Shown here in pieces: positions 26,601 through 35,000 of a DNA stretch of 64,000 nt. Origin of the DNA: Psococerastis gibbosa (lineage: Eukaryota; Arthropoda; Insecta; Psocodea; Psocidae); the NCBI GenBank assembly GCA_963971405.1, contig OZ020490.1, forward strand, positions 27,739,464-27,803,463, written 5' to 3'. Below the pieces are notes generated by a model that saw only the letters and a list, made by a program, of their open reading frames with translations, was not told the origin of the DNA and did no database searches. The position numbers and the translations under genes were made by a program. How positions within the stretch are numbered: the first letter of the stretch is position 1; each line of letters begins with the position of its first letter.

Positions 26601-29034
26601 ATTCTAAGTGCTTTACTGGATTGTGTGGAAAAGGTTGCTGTTTTAATTTGGATGTATTTAGGAGTGATTCTAAGTCTTTTGCAATCTTGGTTAAATTTGA
26701 GGTTAAGTGAAGCAATGGCGAATTTTTCTTTAAGTTTCCTATAGATTTTGAGTTGTTCAGCAAGACTAGCTGTTTTAACATAAATAATTAGATTACTCGT
26801 GACTTCGTGGTATTTCATTTTAATAAACAAAAAATAACAAAAACTTAGAGTTTTAGAAAAACTTGTTATAACAACCCGAATTAGTAAAACCCAAATAATC
26901 GTTAAGAAATTAACTTTGTCTAAGAAACCCACTTGTGTTAGTATAAAACCCTGAGCGCTTTCGGCAAGAACTGCCATCTACAGAGGGAAACCCACTAGCA
27001 CAGTTACGCCTTATCTGCGATTTGAGACTTGCTCAACTCGAGGAGAAGATGCAAATGTGACTAGGGAGAGGAAACCTTGGTTTATATATATTTATATCAC
27101 AATAACACCTCGAACAGCCTTATTTCTGAGACCCTCCTTCTGTTAGACACATGCACCCATCAAAACTATTTCCGCTTCGAATCCGACTACTACCAACAAA
27201 AAATAGGTCTACCTATGGGTTCTTCCCTTTCTCCCCTTCTTGCTGAAATTTTTATGGATAACTTCGAACACAAACTTCTACACAATAAAAATCCCCTAGT
27301 TAAATGTATATCTTTCTGGACAAGGTATGTGGATGATATCTTCTGCATTTGGACAGGAAGTAACAGACAACTAGACAATTTCTTAAGTTTTATCAACACA
27401 ATTCACCCAAAAATCCAATTTACCATGGAAGTAGAAGAAAACAACTCCCTGAACTTCTTAGACCTCACCATCACCAAAAATAATAGTACCCTAGACTTCA
27501 AGATATTTCGTAAAGAAACCCATAGCGATAATATAATCCCTGTTGATTCTTCTCACCCATTCCAGCACAAACACGCAGCATTCCATAGCATGATTTTTCG
27601 ACTCCTTAACATCCCTATGAATCAAACCAACTATAATAATGAATTAAATACAATAAAACAAATTGCCCAAAATAACAATTTCAATCTCAACCTAATAGAC
27701 AGAATCCTACGACATCACAAAATCAAACACAACCTCAAACTAATTTACCCCCCAGGGAGCTTAAACCCGGTAACCAATAAATCATATTTCAGGATACAAT
27801 ACATAGAAAAAATCACAGAAAAAATTAGTAACCTCATTTCTTCTACAACAGACAAAACACCAGCCCCGTACAATCGCAACAATTTGGCCAATAAACTCAT
27901 GAACTGCAAAACCAAACCAGAAAAAGAAAAAGGCAATGGAGTTTATCGTCTAAATTGTAACGATTGTAACGCAATTTACATAGGCCAAACAGGCAGAAGC
28001 TTTAAAACTAGGGTCAGAGAACATATAACAGGTATAGGAGACACCAACACCAACAGCACATTCGCGAAACACCTTAACTCGGAAAACCACACATTCGATC
28101 CTCACAATTGGACAGCCCTACACAAAATAAAGAAAAGTTACACTTTAAATTTTTTTGAAAATGTTGAAATCAAAAGAGCTTTACACAATATGGAAAAATT
28201 AACAAACGACATAACATTCACACAATCATCCCCTCTAATAGATCTAGCTAGTAGGTTAGGAATAGGTAACCAGCCACGCCCCCTCCCACCCCCTCCTCCC
28301 CCCGCTCCCAGTCCTATATAAACCAAGGTTTCCTCTCCCTAGTCACATTTGCATCTTCTCCTCGAGTTGAGCAAGTTTCAAATCGCAGATAAGGTGTAAC
28401 TGTGCTAGTGGGTTTCCCTCTGTAGATGGCAGTTCTTGCCGAAAGCGCTCAGGGTTTTATACTAACACAAGTGGGTTTCTTAGACAAAGTTAATTTCTTA
28501 ACGATTATTTGGGTTTTACTAATTCGGGTTGTTATAACAAGTTTTTCTAAAACTCTAAGTTTTTGTTATTTTTTGTTTATTAAAATGAAATACCACGAAG
28601 TCACGAGTAATCTAATTATTTATGTCCCCAAATGGACTGATCAGTTATGAATAATATAAGCCACACGGTTATCAATGAGAAAAAGTTGGCAAGCGGCTCG
28701 GATCGGAGAGGGCAACACGCATTTTTTACTTATATAAGAAAAACATTGTTGTTGTGAGTTAATCGTTGCACAATTACAGCTGTATTGTGTATTGCAGGGG
28801 TTCAACAAGGAGATTGAGGAGATGGCGAAGACGCAGCGCGGCTACACGGTGCCGGACCTCGAGCTCCGCGAGTCCCTCAAGCGGGACAACAAGGAGCTCA
28901 TTGTGCCCAAGTACAACGCCTTCTACGACCGCTACTCGGCGGTCCCCTTCTCCAAGAACCCCCACAAGTACATCAGGTACACGCCCGCGCAGGTCTCCGC
29001 CCTCATCGACCGCCTCTTCGACTCTTCCTCGTGA
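11695..29034 (+). CDS. EXOC7: exocyst complex component 7 (EXO70), 12 coding exons
   Basis: EXO70 is the exocyst subunit that binds plasma-membrane phosphoinositides and helps tether secretory vesicles. Exons: 11695-11739, 14740-14905, 16327-16457, 17357-17549, 20166-20401, 20812-20956, 21143-21327, 21550-21729, 22701-22905, 23077-23293, 23501-23606, 28798-29034. All junctions are GT-AG and the phases match, giving about 681 codons, the usual family length. The N-terminus has the coiled-coil-like EIEDKLER and ILDSFESRLGRLENTIVP. The body has IADWLMEHRRDEYMNVY, the HDFAAVLVVFPILK block, LPKDGTVHELTSNVL and LVNNYHHVLKSLQRSQLL. The last exon ends PFSKNPHKYIRYTPAQVSAL then IDRLFDSSS, the signature EXO70 C-terminus. 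Introns 1, 2 and 11 contain transposons; intron 11 (23607-28797) is swollen by the Penelope insertion. The short first exon rests on protein similarity and its good donor (AGG|GTGAGT). Confidence 0.95.
12467..13506 (+). pseudogene. Tc1/mariner-superfamily transposase relic in EXO70 intron 1
   Basis: The N-terminal part reads as a helix-turn-helix DNA-binding region with the linker KRSGRPRSV. Further on come ILFSDEKFF (first catalytic Asp), PSSVMVWLGASY, a degraded second catalytic block QNSAPTHK where Asp is normally expected, and WPSSSPDLNPLDYFIW with the third acidic position. The frame changes at about 12880-12900 and again near 13230, and the second catalytic residue is Asn, so the copy cannot be active. 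Spacing between the second and third catalytic blocks looks longer than in classic mariner, closer to the maT group, but the frameshift makes that tentative. Terminal inverted repeats were not identified. Confidence 0.82.
13507..14739. other. rest of EXO70 intron 1
   Basis: AT-rich intron with C-rich homopolymers near 13876-13887 and 14323-14336 and a short TA-rich stretch near 13760. No further gene or clear transposon was seen. The intron ends in GATTTGCAG at 14731-14739. Confidence 0.6.
15700..16225 (-). pseudogene. LINE reverse transcriptase fragment in EXO70 intron 2
   Basis: Minus-strand translation gives fragments of an RT: an IPVLKKGEP-like piece, then INCQLLEYFESNGLFN, RKGRSTTCALL and TKEILEGFENG, followed by a degraded piece near VQSPPG where a PQGS motif is normally found. 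The order fits Jockey/CR1-type ORF2. Several frame changes and stops show it is dead. It lies antisense to EXO70. Confidence 0.75.
16556..16650 (-). repeat. inverted copy of the repeat at 2276-2365
   Basis: Reverse complement shares ACGTGTCGTAACTCAACAC-like sequence, the CGATCGGAGACG segment and a run of GTGCTTGTACTT with the copy at 2276-2365. Lies in EXO70 intron 3. The family is unknown. Confidence 0.6.
17945..18201. mobile_element. foldback MITE-like element F3 in EXO70 intron 4
   Basis: Terminal inverted repeats of at least 28 bp: GGTATTGTCATCCGCCATG at the left end is matched by CATGGCGGATGACAATACC at the right end. There is no coding capacity, and the middle is AT-rich. Likely a non-autonomous DNA transposon. 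Confidence 0.7.
18230..18740. repeat. dispersed repeat family R2
   Basis: Shares ordered phrases with 45955-46720, such as CTCGTTTGAAACCTTAATTC, TTTTCAAATTGATATTAACA, AATATAGCATGGCCTGAAAG and GAAAGAGGAA. It lies in EXO70 intron 4. Open frames inside are not conserved between copies, so it is treated as non-coding. Origin unknown. Confidence 0.6.
19318..19700 (+). repeat. dispersed repeat family R1, copy with internal TA microsatellite
   Basis: Same phrase order as 43050-43440: TGCGACCAATATTAACTGAG, GCCGCCATCTTGTAACTAAA, TTTTTGTGCCAAGTTTCAT, CCTAAAATCGATAT, a (TA)n run at about 19545-19575, then TTTTGAACGAA and TCATGAAATGAAAAGTTGTG. It lies in EXO70 intron 4. The TA tract is a variable internal segment; the other copies have a short TATATACAG in its place. 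Confidence 0.75.
21880..22690. other. EXO70 intron 8, unclassified
   Basis: Begins with a poly-G run at about 21893-21909. A GC-richer stretch at about 22170-22400 stands out from the AT-rich surroundings and may be an old repeat, but no homologous copy was noticed in this window and no motif identifies it. Confidence 0.4.
24059..24125 (-). ncRNA. hammerhead-like RNA motif in 3' pseudo-LTR of the full-length copy
   Basis: Minus-strand 67-nt segment. Outer helix GTGCTAGT with ACTAACAC (one C-A mismatch), an internal loop, inner stem I CCCT/AGGG, a core-like CTGTAGA, stem II GGCA/TGCC with loop GTTCT, then GAAA, a GCGC loop, and TC as the predicted cleavage dinucleotide. The layout is that of type I hammerheads with a one-pair stem III reported in Penelope-like elements. 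The core departs from the CUGANGA consensus. Confidence 0.6.
24206..26818 (-). pseudogene. Penelope-like RT and GIY-YIG endonuclease ORF, full-length copy with one stop
   Basis: Reading from the ATG at 26818 on the minus strand there is an N-terminal basic region, then VAPSFFGLVKLHKP, FDVKNLFTNIPV, IGLPMGSSLSPLLAEIFMD and the RT catalytic YVDD in RYVDDIFCIW. After LIYPPGS the frame meets a TAA at 24764-24766. The same frame then continues with a zinc/GIY-YIG endonuclease region: GVYRLNCNDCNAIYIGQTGR then RVREH, ending in a proline-rich tail at 24206. In the neighbouring plus-strand copy the corresponding codon is TTA (Leu), so the stop is a single-base difference. The RT part is intact; the endonuclease would not be translated without readthrough. 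An open frame continues upstream into the pseudo-LTR (to 26977), so the true start is uncertain. Confidence 0.88.
26935..27001 (-). ncRNA. hammerhead-like RNA motif in 5' pseudo-LTR of the full-length copy
   Basis: Same 67-nt arrangement as in the 3' pseudo-LTR, with identical core CTGTAGA, stem II and GAAA/GCGC/TC segments. Being upstream of the ORF, it would cut the transcript near its 5' end if active. Confidence 0.6.
27089..28321 (+). pseudogene. Penelope-like ORF, 5'-truncated copy with intact C-terminal half
   Basis: Begins inside the RT domain (residues SLYHNNTSNSL in the other copy) and continues without interruption through YVDD and the GIY-YIG endonuclease to the stop at 28321. Unlike the inverted neighbour it has Leu (TTA) at the junction between RT and endonuclease. 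The N-terminal half of RT is missing, so it cannot encode a working protein, but it shows that RT and endonuclease belong to a single frame. Confidence 0.88.
28402..28468 (+). ncRNA. hammerhead-like RNA motif in pseudo-LTR of the truncated copy
   Basis: Plus-strand copy of the 67-nt motif, with every helix-forming segment preserved. It lies downstream of the GIY-YIG coding region, matching the position of the motif at 24059-24125 relative to its own ORF. Confidence 0.6.
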
Positions 29035-32000
29035 AACTTCGTCAGGCTAGTGTGTGGCATTCTTTGTGCAAGAGATGGTTTGGGATATTACTTATTTCTT
29101 ATTGAATTTTCATGTTAGACTCCTGATCTAACACAGTTAGTGGAAAGTTAGCTGTTTATATGTAGTTTAAATCGTGCTGTTTATTATACCCTGGAAAGAA
29201 CGTACAGCAAGGGAGCTTTGCAACCCATGCCAACAGTGATAATCTTGATCTTAGGATATAGGTATGTATGTAAGTACTTTTGTAATAATCTATGCGCCTC
29301 CATTCTTCTCGATGCCTGTAACTAATGTTTTATGTTTACCTATTAACTGATTTTGATACCATTGTTGCTAGAGAATGGAACACGCAAGATGGAGAGGGAG
29401 TTGAAATCCCAACATCATGAGTAGAGGAAGAAGAACGCAATGATCCACAGTAAAATACTTTAATAGTGACTGGTTTCGGATAAAATCCATCATCAGACTA
29501 ACAACACATGAAAAAACGCCAGCTTATATACAACGGGATGGGAGTGGGAGGTGGAGGCGGGGGTTGAGTACATAAATCGAGTAGTGGGGATACAGTTTGA
29601 AACATTATATTATCAAAGTATTTTACTGTGGATCATTGCGTTCTTCTTCCTCTACTCATGATGTGCTCCAAGTTCCACGAAGTCACCAAGGAAACTCTCA
29701 CAAGGTAATAGGTCAAGACTGTGCCCTTTCTGCTTGCAGCACTGAATGAGCTTAAAGTATGAATTCGTCTCCTTTGTAACTTTGCAATATTTTACACATT
29801 GTAAATTACAATAACTTAGTAATTCTTATATATAAAAATGAATCGCAAAATGTGTTGCTAAGCGCATAACTCAACAACGCCTGGACCAATTTGGACAATT
29901 CTTTTTTTAAATGTTCATTGAAGATCAACGATGGTTTTTACGGCGAAAAATTCTAATAATTGCCGGAAAAACCGTAAAAACAGCCCTTTTCCTTTTTCCC
30001 TTGATAAACGTTTTCTAACTAAAACGTTGAGTCAATTTGAGCTTTATGTTTCGCTTATATTAAGCGAAATTCTCTTCTTTGCCTGTGTCCGGACCTCAGA
30101 AAAGGGAGACTTCCATGTCCATAAGCTAAGTACAGGGGACCTTTCTAGATGGGTCAAGTTGCCAAGGGTCAAGGGCATTTCTGAGACATGAGGCAGTCGG
30201 CAGCACCTGAGCTGGAAGCCCTGTACTAACAAGTAAGTAAGTTGCCTCTTATGAATGCTGGACAATTGTATGTTTCGCTTATAAGCGAAATTCTCTTCTT
30301 TGCCTGTGTCCGGGATCAACCATTTTTGATGGTTGAAGCCGAAGCTGATGGGTATTTTTTATCGGCTGCAATTTAAAATTACAATTAAAATAACCAGATT
30401 AGCCATAAGGTTAGAAACCAGGGCCATGGACATTGACATGTGTTAAAAAAATTGAAATTGAACAATAAACTGAATAAACTGATTTTTGTTAATTGTTTCA
30501 CATGATGCCGCTGTGCCGGTACCTGAGTTGCCTCTTATGAATGGGGGTTGTGCGCAACACCAGATTTTCATATTATTTTGTTAGGTAGCTGCTTGGTTAA
30601 GCTAAGTGCTGGGGACTGTTCTGTGGAGTGCCGCTGTGCCGGTACCTGCTTGGTTTGGATTCAACAACTAATTAGGGCCACTACGACCATTCTCAGGTGT
30701 CATGCGAGCCCCGCTTGTATTATTATAAAAATTACCCACAACCGGTTTCGACATCAAGTTGACAATGACTTAATGATTTACCGTAAGTTTGATAAAATTA
30801 AGTAGGCCTATGAATATGAAAAAATCTGTTTAAATTAAATTAAATTTTAAAAACTGTTTTATAATATTTATTATATTGTCTTCGGAGTAATACCTCATGG
30901 TGGCGAAGATCCCTAATCTGTAGCTCCTTCTTGTGCAGATGGAAACGCGTAATGGCGACTGAACATATAGTAGACCGAGTTGGAGCCGGGATAAACGAAA
31001 AACACCGTCCATTCTGTGCAGGCCACTCTTATTAAGGATGCAGAAGGAAACGGGAAGTATAGTATAGTCTCATCATGTGCTCATGTCAATCTTCGATAGA
31101 AGAGGCATTTAAAGAAGAAGCCTACCAACTTTAAAGTACATCACGAGTTTAGAGGCCCACTATGGCGATATGGCCCCAGTTGCAGTCTCCAGTTAATTTC
31201 CCAGGAGAGCCAAAAATCGCTGCTGAACCAAATCTTTAAACTATTTTTACGCTAGACTATCCCAGAATTTGCTACTTATCATAATTTTCCAATGGATAAA
31301 TTTCAACGTGAAGAATCCAGCATCGGTGCCAAAAACTCAATTTCTGAAATTTGTGGACTGCCCAGATTGCTTATATACCACTTTTTCTAATATATATATG
31401 TATATATATACAGGCCTATATACATATACAAATATATTACACACCCCCACCCCTCGAAAACATATACTGCTTCTAGGTCTTAATTTATTAATTTATTACG
31501 ATCTGAGTGTCAACCTACACCGCTGCATGATGAGCTCCATGTAAGAGTTTCTCCACTGGCTTCGTTGAAGTGATACATTAGTACATTAAAAAAATAATAT
31601 GTATAAAAGGAACTTCACACTAATTAATTACTCATGAGCTATCCTATTTTAGAATTTTGAACACTATTAAAGTCTAGATGTACATTTTTACAAGATGAAC
31701 CCAATTAAATCTAAGTAGGCCCTAGTATTTTAGTACAAAATCATGGTTTCATTATCTGATTATCATTATTAGTTAAATTATGCCAAAAATTGTCATGTGT
31801 CTTGTGCAAATTTCAGTAAATGAATCAATAAAAACATAAGTATTGAGTTCTACGGCCACATACCTATTGGAAAAACCAACAAAACGTAAAATTAATTGCA
31901 AAAATATAAGTGAATTAATTTATCCCGCCGTTTCTGCTTCAAATTAAAATTTCCCCGCATTTATCGAAATCGAATGTGCGCCATGTTTTTTTCCGTTTAC

Positions 32001-32095
32001 AAAATTACAATAATAAATAATGATATTATAAATTGTCTAAGTTAGATTTGAGGTGTTTAATGATTACTGTAACTAGAAAGACTATTTATTAAGCA
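29035..32095. other. EXO70-DRP1 intergenic region with repeats
   Basis: Contains the EXO70 3' UTR (no clear AATAAA was seen close to the stop) and repeat debris. A 44-bp phrase around GCGAAATTCTCTTCTTTGCC occurs twice, at about 30060-30093 and 30284-30313, and GCCGCTGTGCCGGTACCTG occurs at about 30508-30526 and 30630-30648. CCGGTTTCGACATCAAGTTG near 30741 resembles the ends of other Penelope-like elements. No protein-coding exon was recognised. Confidence 0.55.
29415..29661. repeat. perfect 47-bp inverted repeat with Penelope-like interior
   Basis: Left arm 29415-29461 (starting TCATGAGTAGAGGAAGAAGA) and right arm 29615-29661 are reverse complements of each other. Directly inside the left arm are GACTGGTTTCGG and CCATCATCAG, a pairing of words often seen near Penelope-like element termini. 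The interior also has a G-rich stretch. It may be the end of another Penelope family inserted as a snap-back; no ORF remains. Confidence 0.6.
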
Positions 32096-35000
32096 ATGGA
32101 TGCGCTTATCCCTGTGATTAACAAATTGCAGAATGTGTTTGCGACGGTGGGCGCCGATTCCATACAACTACCACAGATTGTCGTAGTCGGGACACAGGTA
32201 ACCAGCCTCCTTAGTTTCTACTACCAGACAAAAATAAATGCAAAAAACAATAAAAAATAGAACTGGCGCAATTTAGAATTGGCAGTTGGCTGGAACTATA
32301 GGTTGCACCAAGTGTTGAGTTGCGCGTCATTTGTCGGGTTTAGCTCTGCTACACCGGCTTAGTAGAGCACTAGTTTCTTTTAATAACCAAGTCAATAATA
32401 GTGTGAGCTGCAATACCGCACAACCTATCATAATTATTTTCTCTAACTCAAATCTTCAAATAGCTTTCCCATAGTCTAGGGTAGATCTAATTAGCAAATA
32501 ACACACATTCTTTGGGGCTACATATTAATTTGTTTTAAAATAGAATGACTCATTTTAATGAAAGCGCGTGGATTTTTTTAAGAGAATGGGTGAACTTCAC
32601 TGTGGGTGCGAGAGGCCGCGATATTTTCCATAGCTTTCTCGCCTGTTCAATCAATAAATCTGAAGTAATGAATTTCTCCCTATCTCCAGGGTGCTATGTT
32701 GTAGAGTGAAGTCGTTTTTTTTAAATTTTTTTTTTAAATATAAATTGGGGTACAGGTGTTACCTGTGTGCACTTAAGCCTATTGGCCTATTGTGCCCCCT
32801 ACAACAAAGTATCTACATCACTTTCTCGAGGCCTATCTCCCTCACGAGAGCCAGGATCTTGAGGGGATTCAGAATTGGTAGGTCTTTTACATGTAACTGC
32901 AAGCTTTCCGAGCATGCTGCTCTTCTTCGTGCGATTGCATCGCATCGCATGTCCTCCGCACCTTCATTGCAGAATCTGCAAGACTATAGTTGTCTCCCTA
33001 AGAGACTCCAGATATTTAACCCCAGGACCAAAGACGCCAAGGCCTGTTCTTGGTTTGGTACTTCCTAGCCTAGAGCCATCAGTAAACCACTTGATTGTGT
33101 GACTATTGAGAATTCCTGCTGATTCGTAGCATTCTTTCATTGTCCCTAATATAGTTTCGAATTCCCTCCTAAAACAGTATTTTGGATGGATTCTATCGCT
33201 TGGCATATCCAGGCAGTGGTCAGACGTAGTCAGAGAGGCTGAGTCTCTCTTAATTGCCCTTCCACTCCTAGTAATGCCATTTCTGCTGAAGTTTCCACTG
33301 CAACATGGAGGGGTGGGAAGTCCAGTACTATCTCCATTGCTGCAGTGGGACAGGATTACATAGCCCCTGTAAAGCATCATGTTAGAGAATACGGGCTTCT
33401 GAATGTAGCCATAATTTGGATTATTCAGAGAAAAATTCTCATGTGGTTTGATTTTGCCATGTCCATGAAGCCATGACCAATGGTATGGTTACAGCAGGAA
33501 AAGACAGGCAGGAGTGAAGTCGTTCCTTCCTCTGGTGTTGTACCCATGATTGTCCGAGAATCGATGTAATTTTAGGTAACTTGGCATTAGTCCTTTTTTG
33601 ATTTTATGCATAAACGTTAGGGCGTCGGTACAGACGATATGATCCACTGATTGCCACTCGAGTTGTTTTCTTAGGCATCTTTTTGGTCCAGTTTAATGGC
33701 AGTCGTACTATCAAAATTACATTCCCCTTATCATTATTTCGATAGATTCATGAGTTTAGATAAAAAAAAAAAATCAAAATTGAACTTGGCGTAAAAATCA
33801 TATTTGGACGAACTTCAATGTGGGTGAGTTCACTTAAATGATAAGTATAAAGTATTAGTCGTCGGGTCGGGCTTTAACCGAAATAAACGATACATAACCA
33901 ATCACCAAATTTTGTTATTTTATTAGGAGTAGCTATTAGTTTCGGCATTCCTCTACTGCTCTCCTGGGGTAATAAGTGTAAGCTTGCAAATTTTCGTTTA
34001 ACATGAGAATTGAGTGGTGTAAATGTTGACTGGGTATTTGTTTTGCAGAGTTCGGGGAAGAGCTCTGTGCTGGAGGGGCTGGTGGGGCGGTCGTTTCTGC
34101 CGCGGGGGACGGGCATCGTCACCAGGAGACCGCTCCTGCTCCAGCTCATCTACGCCCCCAAGGACGATCTCACACACCGCTCTGCCGAAGATGGTAAGCC
34201 AATAGAAATAGCCTAGCATCAAAATTTAGGGCTGGAGACCCGAGTGAGTTGTGCATTTGATGGCGCCAGGTGACAGAGAGTCATGCCCTTGTAGGCCTAG
34301 TGTGCCTCCAATTAAATTGGTTACAAACCAATGTGTACAAATGCTCTCAGGCTCATTTAGCGAAAGACGCAGTTGGAATTGATTACAAATATCCTGTAAC
34401 GGTTTGCAGCACATAGATCAGCTCTCGGAGGTTGTCATGGTGTCCTCTCAAAAAGTAAGAATCGGTATGAGTCAACTCGTACATGCTTCTTATGTATCAA
34501 TTGCTATAGGTATATCTTAATATAGTATAATAGATAATAAATCACTTCTCTAGCAAAACTTGTTTCATTATTGTAATTCAGTGAAATGGAAAATGACGGA
34601 TGTGGGTTGTATGCGACTGACATTTTAAAATTTTTAATTGATTTTAACTGTGTTTTCAATTGATTTTACATTTTTATTGATACGGACAGAGCTCCAGGAT
34701 AAAGAAATCTGCGTAGTTTTATCATTTTTAAAGAATTTAATCAACGCTAAGAAATTCTTCCAGAGAAGTACCCATTTTCAGGCAACGTGGCCACTGTGCC
34801 AAGATAGTTTTAAAAGTGAAATTGTTAATATTTTTATCAAACCTGCATGTTACCTACATGTGAAAGTATATTTATGTTAAATCATCTAGTTAGTCTAGTT
34901 TAACGACGAATCCTAAAATGGAAGAACTCATTCCCAAGACTTGTCTACTATTGACGAGGAAATTGAATTGTTCAAAAAAAAACTTGATTCGCTCATAATG

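Larger units (their letters stand above)
23948..28624. mobile_element. compound Penelope-like element in EXO70 intron 11
   Basis: One insertion bounded by the direct repeat TCCCCAAATGG at 23937-23947 and 28625-28635. It holds two copies arranged head to head. The minus-strand copy is full length: its 5' pseudo-LTR is about 26824-27085, its ORF runs leftwards, and its 3' pseudo-LTR is about 23948-24205. The plus-strand copy is 5'-truncated, starting near 27086 inside the RT domain, and ends with a pseudo-LTR at about 28321-28575 plus a roughly 50-bp extension that repeats the start of the element body. A shared pseudo-LTR, partial inverted dimers and an extension are typical of Penelope-like elements. 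A single target duplication around the whole implies it arrived as one unit. The copies look almost identical, so the insertion is probably recent. Confidence 0.93.
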
